A stretch of 64,000 nucleotides of DNA from Kitasatospora sp. A2-31. Its GTDB lineage: Bacteria > Actinomycetota > Actinomycetes > Streptomycetales > Streptomycetaceae. The position numbers and the translations under genes were made by a program. This document shows positions 51,870 to 60,201 of the stretch, piece after piece (positions within the stretch are counted from its first letter, which is position 1; each line of letters starts with the position of its first letter). The stretch spans positions 65,278-129,277 of the forward strand of contig NZ_JAKNTA010000006.1 of NCBI RefSeq assembly GCF_022288725.1. Reading direction: 5' to 3'. A model generated the notes under the pieces. The model was not told the origin of the DNA, did no database searches, and worked only from the letters and a program-made list of their open reading frames with translations.

Positions 51870-52865
51870 TCAGCTGCCGGTGCCGCGGTACGCGCGCAGG
51901 CCCGCGCGCCAGGCCAGGCCGGCCGCGGCGCAGCAGAGCACGGCGGCGACGGGAGAGGCGTACTGGAACGCGGCGGGCAGGCCGAGCGGGTCGGGCCGGT
52001 CGAGGATGCGCAGCGCGGGGAGCCAGTTGACGAACGCCAGCGGGACGCCGAAGACCACGCCGGCCACCAGCTCCCTGGCGAAGATCGTCGGCGGGTACTG
52101 CAGCAGGGTGGCGCCGCCGTAGGTGAGGGAGTTCTGCAGCTCGCCGGCCTCGCCCCACCAGAACTGCACGGTGGCGCCGCCGACGAAGAGCGCCGCGAAG
52201 ATCGCGCTGCCGCAGATCAGCAGGACGGGTACCAGCAGGGCCTTGTCCCAGGTCCAGTGGACGTCCAGGGCGGTCAGCGACCAGACGAGCACGCCCGCGC
52301 CCTGCAGGGGCCGGCCGAGCCGGCGCAGGGTGAAGCGCTCGGCGCAGAGCTGGGCCAGGGCCGGGGCGGGCCGGATCAGCATGGTGTCCAGGCTGCCGGT
52401 GCGGATCCGCTCGCCCAGTGCGTCGGCGGTGCCCACCAGCAGGTTGGCGGTGCCCAGCGCGAAGGACGACGTGCCGTACAGGAAGCCGAGCTCGGGCAGG
52501 GTCCAGCCGCCGAGGGCGCTGGTGTGGCGGAACATCAGCAGGACCACGGCGAAGTCGAGGAAGGTGACGACCGTGCTGGCCACGGCCATCAGGGCGAAGG
52601 AGAGCCGGTAGGCCATGGTGGAGCGCTGCCACATGGCCGCCACCAGCCACCAGGAGCCGACCGCCCAGCGGGCCCGGGCGGTCAGCGGCTCGGTCGGGAC
52701 GGTCGGGACGGTCGGGACGGTCACGGGCCGACCGCCGGCCGCGCCGGGGCCGGCCCCGGCGCGGCCGGCCCCGGCGCGGCCGGCCCCGGCGGCAGGACCC
52801 GCGGCAGGCGCACCCGCGGCAGGGGCCCCGGCCGCGAGCGCCTCGGAGCGGACGGTGTCAGCCAC
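51870..52865 (-). CDS. ABC-2 family exporter permease 1
   Basis: A 331-residue membrane protein with about six hydrophobic segments and the conserved RTGSLDTMLIRPAP motif shared by this two-permease exporter group. The first 60 residues are low-complexity: Ala/Gly/Pro repeats (APAAG, GRAGAG) and VPTVPTVPTE from a GGGACGGTC array at 52690-52722. The annotated GTG overlaps permease 2 by 8 bases; a later in-frame start would skip the repeats but none has a good ribosome site. Confidence 0.85.
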   Translation of the reverse strand: MADTVRSEALAAGAPAAGAPAAGPAAGAGRAGAGRAGAGPGAAGGRPVTVPTVPTVPTEPLTARARWAVGSWWLVAAMWQRSTMAYRLSFALMAVASTVVTFLDFAVVLLMFRHTSALGGWTLPELGFLYGTSSFALGTANLLVGTADALGERIRTGSLDTMLIRPAPALAQLCAERFTLRRLGRPLQGAGVLVWSLTALDVHWTWDKALLVPVLLICGSAIFAALFVGGATVQFWWGEAGELQNSLTYGGATLLQYPPTIFARELVAGVVFGVPLAFVNWLPALRILDRPDPLGLPAAFQYASPVAAVLCCAAAGLAWRAGLRAYRGTGS

Positions 52866-53736
52866 CCTGGACCACCACCTTGCGGGTCGCGAGCCTCTGC
52901 ACGGCCCGGCCGGCGGCGAGCAGCAGGGCCGCCCAGAGCAGCTGGAGCCCGAGGATGCCGAGCAGTCCGGCGCCGCTGTGCCGCTCCAGGAAGACGTCCG
53001 TGGGGATCTGGATCATCGCGGCCCAGGGCAGCAGCGGGGCGAGCTCGCCGAGCCACCCGGGGAAGAGCCCCAGCGGGAGCAGCATCCCGGAGAAGAACAT
53101 CGTCACCACGACCATGACCGAGCGGATCCCCTCGGCGTCCTGCATCCAGAAGCCGGTGAGCGAGACCAGGAAGCGCAGCCCGAAGCTGACCACCACGGCG
53201 AGCAGGACGGAGAGCAGGAAGACCGCCCAGACCGCGGGGTCGTGCGGCAGCCGGGTGTCGAAGGCGAGCGCGCCCGCCGCGGTCGGCAGGATGCCGCGGG
53301 CGAGCAGCTGGAAGCAGGCCCGTCCGAGGTCGGTGGCCAGCCACCAGCTCTGGAAGTCGACCGGGCGGTAGAGGTCGATGGCGATGTCACCGCTGCGGAA
53401 GCGGTCCTTGATGTCGTCCTGGAAGCCGCCGCCCAGGACGGCGACGGTGGCCAGCAGGGCCTGGCTGATCCAGATGTAGGTGACGGCCTGGGTGGTGTCG
53501 TAGCCGCCGAGGCCGGGCCTGGCCTGCCAGAGGGCCAGGAAGGTGTAGGCGAGGATGAAGCCGAAGACGGTGTTGGTGACGGTGCCGGCCAGGGTGGCGG
53601 CGCGGTAGCCGGCGAAGCGGCGGAAGCCTGCGCGGGCGACGGCGAGGTAGAGGCGGGCGGAGGGGCCGAGGCGGGCGACGCCGCCGGTATCGGGAGGGGG
53701 CCTGAGCTGCGTCGCAGCCGGCACGGCGTTCAGCAT
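52858..53736 (-). CDS. ABC-2 family exporter permease 2
   Basis: A 292-residue membrane protein with six hydrophobic segments. It carries FRSGDIAIDLYRPVDFQSWWLA, matching RTGSLDTMLIRP of permease 1, so the two likely form a heterodimer with two copies of the ATPase. It is the first gene of the operon. The ATG at 53736 has AAGGAGA 6 bases upstream. Confidence 0.88.
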   Translation of the reverse strand: MLNAVPAATQLRPPPDTGGVARLGPSARLYLAVARAGFRRFAGYRAATLAGTVTNTVFGFILAYTFLALWQARPGLGGYDTTQAVTYIWISQALLATVAVLGGGFQDDIKDRFRSGDIAIDLYRPVDFQSWWLATDLGRACFQLLARGILPTAAGALAFDTRLPHDPAVWAVFLLSVLLAVVVSFGLRFLVSLTGFWMQDAEGIRSVMVVVTMFFSGMLLPLGLFPGWLGELAPLLPWAAMIQIPTDVFLERHSGAGLLGILGLQLLWAALLLAAGRAVQRLATRKVVVQGG

Positions 53737-53952
53737 ATTGTCTCCTTGTCGACAAATACGGGCGCGGAGCTGCGCCCGGGAACACCAGCGCACGCCGGAG
53801 TAGCCCCGACCGCCGCAACCCGGGGGGTACCGGGTCCGACGGGCAGAGCTGCCCGAACCGAGTGCGCTATGTGGTTTGCACCTTTCACCGTACCGCCGGC
53901 GATCACCACGCGCATCCGGTTTCCGCAACACCTGATCGCGGATCAAATAGCA

Positions 53953-53964
53953 CATAATCGCGGC
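53953..53964 (+). promoter_or_regulatory. Probable -10 element of a leaderless PBP gene
   Basis: CATAAT (53953-53958) lies six bases before the ATG at 53965, and no ribosome-binding sequence lies between. Transcription would start at or next to the start codon. The -35 region is not clear. Confidence 0.5.
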
Positions 53965-56340
53965 ATGACACTGAGGGCAGACCACCGCACCCGGCGCCAG
54001 GCCAAACGGGCCGCCCGCCGCGAAGCGCGCCGCGCCAAGCCGCTCTGGCGCCGGCTCCTGCCCACCTGGCGGGTCACCCTCGGCGCGCTCACCGCCGTGC
54101 TGCTCCTCGCCGTCGGCTCCTTCGCGGTGCTCTACCTCATCGTCCCGGTGCCCGACGCCAACGCCCACGCCGTCGCCCAGAACAACATCTACCTCTACGC
54201 CGACGGCACCACCGAGATCGCCCGCACCGGCGCGGTCAACCGCACCGACGTGACGATCGAGCAGATCCCGCTGGACACCCAGCACGCCGTCGTCTCCGCC
54301 GAGGACCGCACCTTCTACCAGAACCGCGGGATCGACCTGTCCGGCATGATCCGGGCCGGCTGGAACACCCTCACCGGCAAGGGCATGCAGGGCGGCTCCA
54401 CCATCACCCAGCAGTACGTCAAGAACTACTACCTGACCCAGGACCAGACCATCGAGCGCAAGGGCCGCGAGCTCTTCATCGCCCTCAAGGTCGACCAGCA
54501 GCGCGGCAAGGACGAGATCCTCTCCGGCTACCTCAACAGCAGCTACTTCGGCCGTGGCGCCTACGGCATCCAGAGCGCCGCCCACGCCTACTACGGCGTC
54601 GACGTCTCCGCCCTCACCCTCCCCCAGGGCGCCTACCTCGCCGCCCTGCTCCAGGGCCCCAGCATCTACGACGTCAAGACCGCCACCCCCGCCAACCGCG
54701 AGAAGGCCCTCGCCCGCTGGAACTACACCCTCGACGGCATGGTCCAGCTCGGCTTCCTCAGCCCCTCCGACCGCGCCACCACCACCTTCCCCGAGCCGAT
54801 CGACCCCCAGCCCGCGACGGGCCTCAGCGGCCAGGCCGGCTACCTGGTCGGCGTCGCCGACGACTACCTCGTCACCTCCGGCATCATCGACACCCCCACC
54901 CTCAAGGCCGGCGGCTGGCGGATCACCACCACCTTCGACAAGGACAAGCAGGACGCCTTCGCCAAGGCCGTCCAGCAGGAACTCACCGACGAGCTGGACC
55001 CCAAGGCCCGGCCCAGCACCGACACCGACGTCCGCGTCGCCGGCGCCTCCGTCGAGCCCGCCACCGGCCGCGTCGTCGCCGTCTACGGCGGCCCCGACTA
55101 CGCCAAGCAGCCGTACAACGACGCGCTCCGCCAGGACAACCAGATCGGCTCCACCTTCAAGCCCTTCGACCTCGCCGCCGGCCTCGACTCCGGCCGCAGC
55201 AGCGGCGACGGCCGCCCGATCACCACCGAGACCCGCTACGACGGCACCAGCGAACGCCCCGTCACCGGCGGCCCCACCCCGTACGCCCCACCCAACGAGG
55301 ACGACACCGACTACGGCAACATCACCCTGCGCTACGCCATGGTCAAGTCGGTCAACTCGGTCTACGCCCAGGAGGGCGTCGACGCCGGGCTCGCGCACGT
55401 CCGCGAGACCGCCGTCCGCCTCGGCATCCCCGACAACGTCCGCGGCATGGACCCGGCCAACACCTCGATGACCCTGGGCACCGCGACGCCCAGCGCCCTC
55501 AACCTGGCCGGCGCCTACGCCGGTTTCGCCAACCACGGCCAGGCGTTCACCCCGTGGTCGGTCGTCAAGCTCGAACGCGTCCACCCCGGGGGCGCCATCG
55601 ACGTCCCCAAGATGCCCGACCACGTCGCCACCACCGCGCTCGACCGCGGCACCGCCGACGCCGTCACCGACGTGCTGCGCGACGTCGTCACCCCGCGCGG
55701 CACCGGCGCCGCCGCCCTCGAACTGGGCCGCCCCGCCGCCGGCAAGACCGGCACCACCGACTCCAACCTCTCGGCCTGGTTCGCCGGCTTCACCCCCGAG
55801 CTCGCCACCACCGTCGGCCTCTTCCGGGAGCACCCGAAGACCCACGCCAAGGAGCCGCTCTCCGGCACCGCCGGCTTCACCCGGATCAACGGCGGCACCT
55901 TCCCCACCCGGATCTGGACCGCCTACATGAGCGAGGCGCTCGACGGCACCGACGTCCAGGACTTCGACCTCGAACCCAGCCGCGGCAACAACCGGGCGGA
56001 GACCCCGACCGCCACCACCGCCCCCTCGCCCACCGCGACCCCGACCACCACGGCGACGGCCACGGCGACCGCCACCGCGCCCGCCCCCAGCGCCCCGGCG
56101 CCCACCCAGCCGGCCCCCACCGCCCCGCGCCCGGAGCCCAGCAGCAGGCCCGCCGAACCCCAGCAGCCCACCACCGCCCCGACGCCGCCGAGCTTCACCC
56201 CCGCCCCGGAGCAACCCTCCGCACCGCCACAGCCACCCACCCCCACCGGTCGACCCACGCCCACCCGGCCGACGGCGCCGCCGACCGCGACCACGCCGCC
56301 CCAGCCCACCGGAGTGGCCACCCCGCCACCGGCCCGGTAG
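53965..56340 (+). CDS. Class A penicillin-binding protein (second copy)
   Basis: A 791-residue bifunctional peptidoglycan synthase with the same plan as the gene at 5276. Basic start, one membrane helix (about residues 36-60), GT51 domain with Glu113 (AEDRTFYQ), GGSTITQQYVKN and GRGAYGIQSAA, then the transpeptidase with Ser396/Lys399 (GSTFK), SVNS and K594TGTT. The Pro/Thr/Ala-rich tail from about residue 680 to the end lies outside the membrane. The two copies are close throughout the catalytic part and differ mostly in the tails. The start lacks a ribosome site and looks leaderless. It is divergent from the ABC exporter operon. Confidence 0.93.
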   Translation: MTLRADHRTRRQAKRAARREARRAKPLWRRLLPTWRVTLGALTAVLLLAVGSFAVLYLIVPVPDANAHAVAQNNIYLYADGTTEIARTGAVNRTDVTIEQIPLDTQHAVVSAEDRTFYQNRGIDLSGMIRAGWNTLTGKGMQGGSTITQQYVKNYYLTQDQTIERKGRELFIALKVDQQRGKDEILSGYLNSSYFGRGAYGIQSAAHAYYGVDVSALTLPQGAYLAALLQGPSIYDVKTATPANREKALARWNYTLDGMVQLGFLSPSDRATTTFPEPIDPQPATGLSGQAGYLVGVADDYLVTSGIIDTPTLKAGGWRITTTFDKDKQDAFAKAVQQELTDELDPKARPSTDTDVRVAGASVEPATGRVVAVYGGPDYAKQPYNDALRQDNQIGSTFKPFDLAAGLDSGRSSGDGRPITTETRYDGTSERPVTGGPTPYAPPNEDDTDYGNITLRYAMVKSVNSVYAQEGVDAGLAHVRETAVRLGIPDNVRGMDPANTSMTLGTATPSALNLAGAYAGFANHGQAFTPWSVVKLERVHPGGAIDVPKMPDHVATTALDRGTADAVTDVLRDVVTPRGTGAAALELGRPAAGKTGTTDSNLSAWFAGFTPELATTVGLFREHPKTHAKEPLSGTAGFTRINGGTFPTRIWTAYMSEALDGTDVQDFDLEPSRGNNRAETPTATTAPSPTATPTTTATATATATAPAPSAPAPTQPAPTAPRPEPSSRPAEPQQPTTAPTPPSFTPAPEQPSAPPQPPTPTGRPTPTRPTAPPTATTPPQPTGVATPPPAR

Positions 56341-56388
56341 CCGCGGCCGCGGGCGCGGCGGGGCCCGGCGGGCGCAGCCGGACCCGCC

Positions 56389-57564
56389 CTACGCCGACAG
56401 CTCCCGCTCCAGCGGCGTCCGGAAGCGCGGCGTCACCCGCACCTCCCCCAGCCAGCCGGCCAGCCGCGCCGCCTCCGCCGCGACCGCCGCCCCGGCCTGC
56501 GCCCCGACGTCCGAGAAGAACCGCCACACCACCTCGCCGTCGGGGCGCTGCGCCCAGCCGCCCACCACCCGGCCGCACCACCACACCGTCGGCCCCGCGT
56601 TCCCGGCCCGGTCGAACAGCGCCGGCACGTCCTCCGGCCGCAGGTACCAGTCCCGGCCGCGCCAGCCCATCACCGTCGGGTCCAGCCCCGGCAGCAGCGC
56701 CGCCCACGGCTCGGGCTCCGGCACCGGCTCGGTGTCCGACGGCAGCACCAGCCCCGCCCCGCCGCCCGCCAGCGCCACGTCCACCGCGCCCACGTCGGCC
56801 AGCGCCTTGCGGGTGTCGCCCAGCGTCCAGCCGGTCCACCACTTCACGTCCTCGACCGTGGCCGGTCCGTACGCCGCCAGCCAGCGCCGCACCACCTCGG
56901 CCTTCGCCTCCCGCACCGGCACGTCCGGCCACTGCGCCACCGGCGCCCAGGGGTAGCTGCTGCTCAGCCAGGACCCGCGCGGACGGCACCGCCGCACGTG
57001 CCCGTCCGAGGCCAGCAACCGCAGCAGCCTGCTGCCCACGCTCTGCTTCGCCTCGTACGGCTTGCCGGCCGACATCAGCATGGTCTCGCGCAGGGCCGGC
57101 ACGTCCGCACCGAGTTCGCTCGTGGTCGCCTCCCCGCGCCGCTCCAGCGCGGCCAGCACCGCCCGCTCCGTCTCGGCCAGCCGGGCCTCGTCCCAGCCCT
57201 CGGCGAACTCGCGCAGGTGCTTCAGCAGCGTCGCCCGCTCCTTGACGGCGATCGCCCGCGCCGTCGACGCGCTCACGTAGGGCGCGAACTCCTCGGTGAC
57301 CGCGAAGAGCGTCCGCCGCATCGACAGCAGCTTCACCAGCGTGACGTCGTCGTAGAGCGCCCGCTCGACCTCCGCCGCCGACGGCTCCGCCAGCCGGGCA
57401 CAGGCCGACAGGTACACCGTCGCCGCGTCGGTGGCGTGCAGGCCCACCACCGCGTCCGCCACCTGCTCGACCCGGGCCGCCCGCCCGCCGGGCGCCAACA
57501 GGTGCCGCCGGCCCAGCCGGGCACGGCGCTGCTCGTCACTGATCGGAATCGGACCGCTGCTCAT
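56389..57564 (-). CDS. Winged-helix DNA-binding protein (AlkZ/YcaQ-like, HTH_42)
   Basis: A 391-residue protein of the HTH_42 (DUF1006) family: RRHLLAPGG near the start, VGLHATDAATVYLSACARL, LVKLLSMRRTLFAV, and a C-terminal part with GRDWYLRPEDVPALFDRAGNAGPTVWWCGRVVGGWAQR. Some members are DNA glycosylases that open interstrand crosslinks or remove azinomycin or yatakemycin adducts; those use a QxQ or QxD motif where this protein has HATD, so its activity may differ. Monocistronic. Repair is likely, substrate unknown. Confidence 0.87.
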   Translation of the reverse strand: MSSGPIPISDEQRRARLGRRHLLAPGGRAARVEQVADAVVGLHATDAATVYLSACARLAEPSAAEVERALYDDVTLVKLLSMRRTLFAVTEEFAPYVSASTARAIAVKERATLLKHLREFAEGWDEARLAETERAVLAALERRGEATTSELGADVPALRETMLMSAGKPYEAKQSVGSRLLRLLASDGHVRRCRPRGSWLSSSYPWAPVAQWPDVPVREAKAEVVRRWLAAYGPATVEDVKWWTGWTLGDTRKALADVGAVDVALAGGGAGLVLPSDTEPVPEPEPWAALLPGLDPTVMGWRGRDWYLRPEDVPALFDRAGNAGPTVWWCGRVVGGWAQRPDGEVVWRFFSDVGAQAGAAVAAEAARLAGWLGEVRVTPRFRTPLERELSA

Positions 57565-57631
57565 GGCCGGACCCTAGCGCCCGCCACCGACACCGCCACC
57601 GACGACGCCCACACCCATCACCGGCCGGGGC

Positions 57632-57667
57632 GGCCTTCGGGGTCGGCGGCCGCCGACCCCGAAGGCC
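57632..57667 (-). terminator. Perfect 36-bp palindrome after the GroES-like gene
   Basis: The two 18-base halves (57632-57649, 57650-57667) are exact complements. It lies 80 bases past the stop of the GroES-like gene on the minus strand. Confidence 0.8.
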
Positions 57668-57718
57668 CCGCAGGACCCGCAGGCCCCGCAGGCCCGGAAG
57701 CCCCGAGGACCCCGGAAG

Positions 57719-57745
57719 CCCCGGTGCCCCGTGCCCCCGTGCCCC
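57719..57745 (-). other. G-quadruplex-type motif next to the GroES-like stop codon
   Basis: Four C runs on the plus strand (4, 4, 5 and 4 bases, with spacers of 4, 3 and 3) give a G4-type motif in the RNA of the minus-strand gene, 2 bases after its stop codon. More short G runs follow toward 57660. Confidence 0.55.
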
Positions 57746-57747
57746 GG

Positions 57748-58143
57748 TCAGAGATACAGGCCGGTCGAGCCCTCCGTGTCACCGAAGCGCATCGCGGCCA
57801 CGGCATGCAGGTCACGCTCGCGCAGCAGCACGTAGGTGGCACCGCGGACCTCGACCTCCAGCTTGTCCTCCGGGTCGTACAGCACGCGGTCGCCCGGCTC
57901 CACCGAGCGCACGCTCTGGCCGACCGCGACGGCCTCCGCCCAGGCGCAGCGCTTGGACAGCTCGGCGGTGGCCGGAATGAGGATGCCGCCGGTGGAGCGG
58001 CGCTCGCCCTCGCCGCCCTCGGTCCTCACCAGGACGCGGTCGTGCAGCATCTTGATCGGCAGCTTCTCGCCCAGCCGGTCGTGACGCGGCGAGTCGGACA
58101 CGTGCGGGGCGCTCTGCGGGGTCGGTTCGTCGTTCGTACTCAC
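57748..58143 (-). CDS. Stand-alone GroES-like co-chaperonin
   Basis: A 131-residue protein with a GroES fold: LPIKMLHDRVLVRTEGGEGERRSTGGILIPATA (with the mobile loop region), then VGQSVRSVEPGDRVLYDPED and the C-terminal LLRERDLHAV. It has about 27 extra residues at the N-terminus and a longer tail than normal GroES (about 100 residues), and no groEL gene is adjacent. A divergent co-chaperonin paralogue working with one of the chromosomal GroELs is likely. GTG 58143 has CGGGGAC upstream. Confidence 0.87.
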   Translation of the reverse strand: MSTNDEPTPQSAPHVSDSPRHDRLGEKLPIKMLHDRVLVRTEGGEGERRSTGGILIPATAELSKRCAWAEAVAVGQSVRSVEPGDRVLYDPEDKLEVEVRGATYVLLRERDLHAVAAMRFGDTEGSTGLYL

Positions 58144-58240
58144 GTCCCCGAAGGTACCGCTCCCGGGCGGGCGGTGTGACGCTGGCCCGGCATGCGGAAG
58201 GGCCGGGCACCACCGGCGCCCGGCCCCGACGACCTCCCGC

Positions 58241-58558
58241 TCAGCCCTTGCGGCGCTTGCCGGACGAAGCCACCAGCAGCACCAGCCCGACACCGACCAG
58301 CGCGGCCGGGACGATCCGCTCCTTGCGCGGCTGCCCCTTGTCGTCGACGAACTGCGCCTTCGCCTTCTCGACCAGCCCGCTGGCCGCCACGTAGGCCCGG
58401 CCCGCCTTCTCCTCCACCGTGGCCACGGCCCTGGCCTTGACCTGGGCGGAGATGGTGCTCGGGTGCACGCGCATGGCCAGCTCGTCCAGGGTCGACGCCA
58501 GCTGGGTGCGGGTACGGGCGATGTCCGCCTCGATCTGGGCGGTCGTCCGCGTCGCCAT
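58241..58558 (-). CDS. DUF3618 family membrane protein
   Basis: A 105-residue protein: an amphipathic start typical of DUF3618 (TAQIEADIARTRTQLASTLDELAMRVHPSTISAQVKA), a middle helix, and one membrane helix near the end (IVPAALVGVGLVLLVASS) with a basic tail GKRRKG. The family is common in actinobacteria and of unknown role. The ATG at 58558 is chosen because the family begins there; a GTG at 58588 lies in the same frame without a ribosome site. Confidence 0.85.
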   Translation of the reverse strand: MATRTTAQIEADIARTRTQLASTLDELAMRVHPSTISAQVKARAVATVEEKAGRAYVAASGLVEKAKAQFVDDKGQPRKERIVPAALVGVGLVLLVASSGKRRKG

Positions 58559-58722
58559 GTCCTTGCTCGCCTCGCCCACTCGGGCCACCCCAATTCACTG
58601 ATGTTGTCCTGTGCGACTGACCCAGTCTGTCAGCTGCGCCGCACGGCCGCGCGGCCCCACCCACCAACGGGGGTAAGTTTGCGGTGGTACGACCACCCGT
58701 CCACGCACCAGGAGAGTCCCCC

Positions 58723-59199
58723 GTGTCTGAGCGACTCCAGCCCGGCGACACCGCGCCCGCCTTCAGCCTGTCCGACGCCGACGGCAACCAGGTGTCCCTC
58801 GCCGACCACCTCGGCCGCAAGGTGATCGTCTACTTCTACCCCGCCGCGCTCACCCCCGGCTGCACCAAGCAGGCCTGCGACTTCACCGACAACCTGGAGG
58901 TGTTCGCCGGCGCCGGCTACGACGTCATCGGCATCTCGCCGGACAAGCCCGAGAAGCTCGGCAGGTTCCGCGAGGCCGAGGACCTCAAGGTCACCCTGCT
59001 CTCCGACCCGGACCACGCCGTCCTGGAGGCCTACGGAGCGTACGGCGAGAAGCAGAACTACGGCCGGACGTACGTCGGCGTGATCCGCTCCACCGTCGTC
59101 GTCGACGAGCAGGGCAAGGTCGAGCGCGCCCTCTACAACGTCAAGGCCACCGGCCACGTGGCCAAGCTGCTGCGCGACCTCAAGGTCGAGGCGGCCTGA
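58723..59199 (+). CDS. bcp: Thioredoxin-dependent peroxiredoxin (Bcp/PrxQ)
   Basis: A 158-residue peroxiredoxin Q: GDTAPAFSLSDADGN, VIVYFYPAALTPGCTKQACDF with peroxidatic Cys47 and resolving Cys52 (five residues apart, as in Bcp), and RTYVGVIRSTVVVDEQG. It reduces peroxides in the cytosol with thioredoxin. The residue after FYP is Ala-Ala rather than the usual Lys-Asp/Arg-Ala. The GTG at 58723 has GGAG 8 bases upstream. It is divergent from the DUF3618 gene. Confidence 0.94.
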   Translation: MSERLQPGDTAPAFSLSDADGNQVSLADHLGRKVIVYFYPAALTPGCTKQACDFTDNLEVFAGAGYDVIGISPDKPEKLGRFREAEDLKVTLLSDPDHAVLEAYGAYGEKQNYGRTYVGVIRSTVVVDEQGKVERALYNVKATGHVAKLLRDLKVEAA

Positions 59200-59403
59200 C
59201 CGGACGCCCTCCGGGCCTGACCGGACCCCCGCCGGGGCACGGCCGGTGTCACTTCGTCACCGCCGTGTCCCGGTGCTGTCCGCGCTCCGCGAGATCCCTG
59301 ACGAGCGACCCCCGCCGCCCCTAGCGTGCTGCTCACCGGGTCCGAACCACCCGGGTCACCCGGCCCACCGGCCGGGTCCGTCCTCGTCACAGGAGTGAGC
59401 CGC

Positions 59404-60114
59404 GTGCAGAGCGCCAGATCCGGGTACGCCACCCGCCTCGCCGTCGTCGGAGCGGTCACCGCCGCCCTCGCCCTGACCGCCTGCGGGCCCGAGAACTCCG
59501 ACACCACCGCACCGGCAGCCACCACCACGCCCACCGCGGCCGCCCCGCCCGCCGCCACGGCTGCGCCCACCTCCACCGGTGCGCCTGCCGCCACCGGTGC
59601 GCCCACCGTGACGGCGAAGCCGACGGGCAGCGCCTCCGCCCCCGCCGGCAAGCGCCAGGTGGTCGAGGCGAAGACGGCCGGCGGGCTCGCCAGGACGACC
59701 GGCCCGGACGCCGTCTCCGACGTCGCCATCGACCCCGGTGAGATGCGCGACACCATGCACCTGGTGGTCTCGAACTTCGACCGGCCCGGCCAGACCTCCG
59801 GCCGCCGGATCCTGCTGGTCGCCGTGGACAACGTCCCCGAGGACCCGGCCAAGCGCCGCGAGCACCTCTGGCGCGGCCTGATCGACTACGCCCTGCAGCA
59901 CGGCTCCACCGGCACCCCGACCACCGCCGAGCCGTACCCGGCGGGGCCGCTCGGCGGCTCGCTGGAGTGCCTGCAACTGCCCGAGGCCGCCACCACGGAC
60001 GTCATCTGCGGCTGGTCCGACGCCTCCACCGCGGGGGTGGCGCTCTTCCCGAAGACCACGCCCGCCGATGCGGCCGGGCTGTTCGCGAAGATGCGGGCGG
60101 ACGTCGAGAAGTAG
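59404..60114 (+). CDS. Putative lipoprotein
   Basis: A 236-residue exported lipoprotein: signal peptide with lipobox ending ALTACG at about residue 27, about 55 residues of Thr/Pro/Ala repeats, and a C-terminal domain with two Cys (LECLQLP, VICGWSD) that may form a disulfide. It resembles streptomycete lipoproteins of unknown function. The GTG at 59404 has AGGAG 8 bases upstream; a GTG three codons earlier would overlap that site. Confidence 0.75.
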   Translation: MQSARSGYATRLAVVGAVTAALALTACGPENSDTTAPAATTTPTAAAPPAATAAPTSTGAPAATGAPTVTAKPTGSASAPAGKRQVVEAKTAGGLARTTGPDAVSDVAIDPGEMRDTMHLVVSNFDRPGQTSGRRILLVAVDNVPEDPAKRREHLWRGLIDYALQHGSTGTPTTAEPYPAGPLGGSLECLQLPEAATTDVICGWSDASTAGVALFPKTTPADAAGLFAKMRADVEK

Positions 60115-60132
60115 GCACGCCGGCACGACGCA

Positions 60133-60173
60133 GCGGTGGCGGCGCACCCCCCGACCGGGTGCACCGCCACCGC
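60133..60173. terminator. Shared terminator between lipoprotein and chitinase genes
   Basis: Two 17-base arms with one mismatch (60133-60149, 60157-60173) around a 7-base loop lie between convergent genes. Confidence 0.75.
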
Positions 60174-60201
60174 CGTTCCTCACCTCGGCGGACCGCCGTG
60201 A

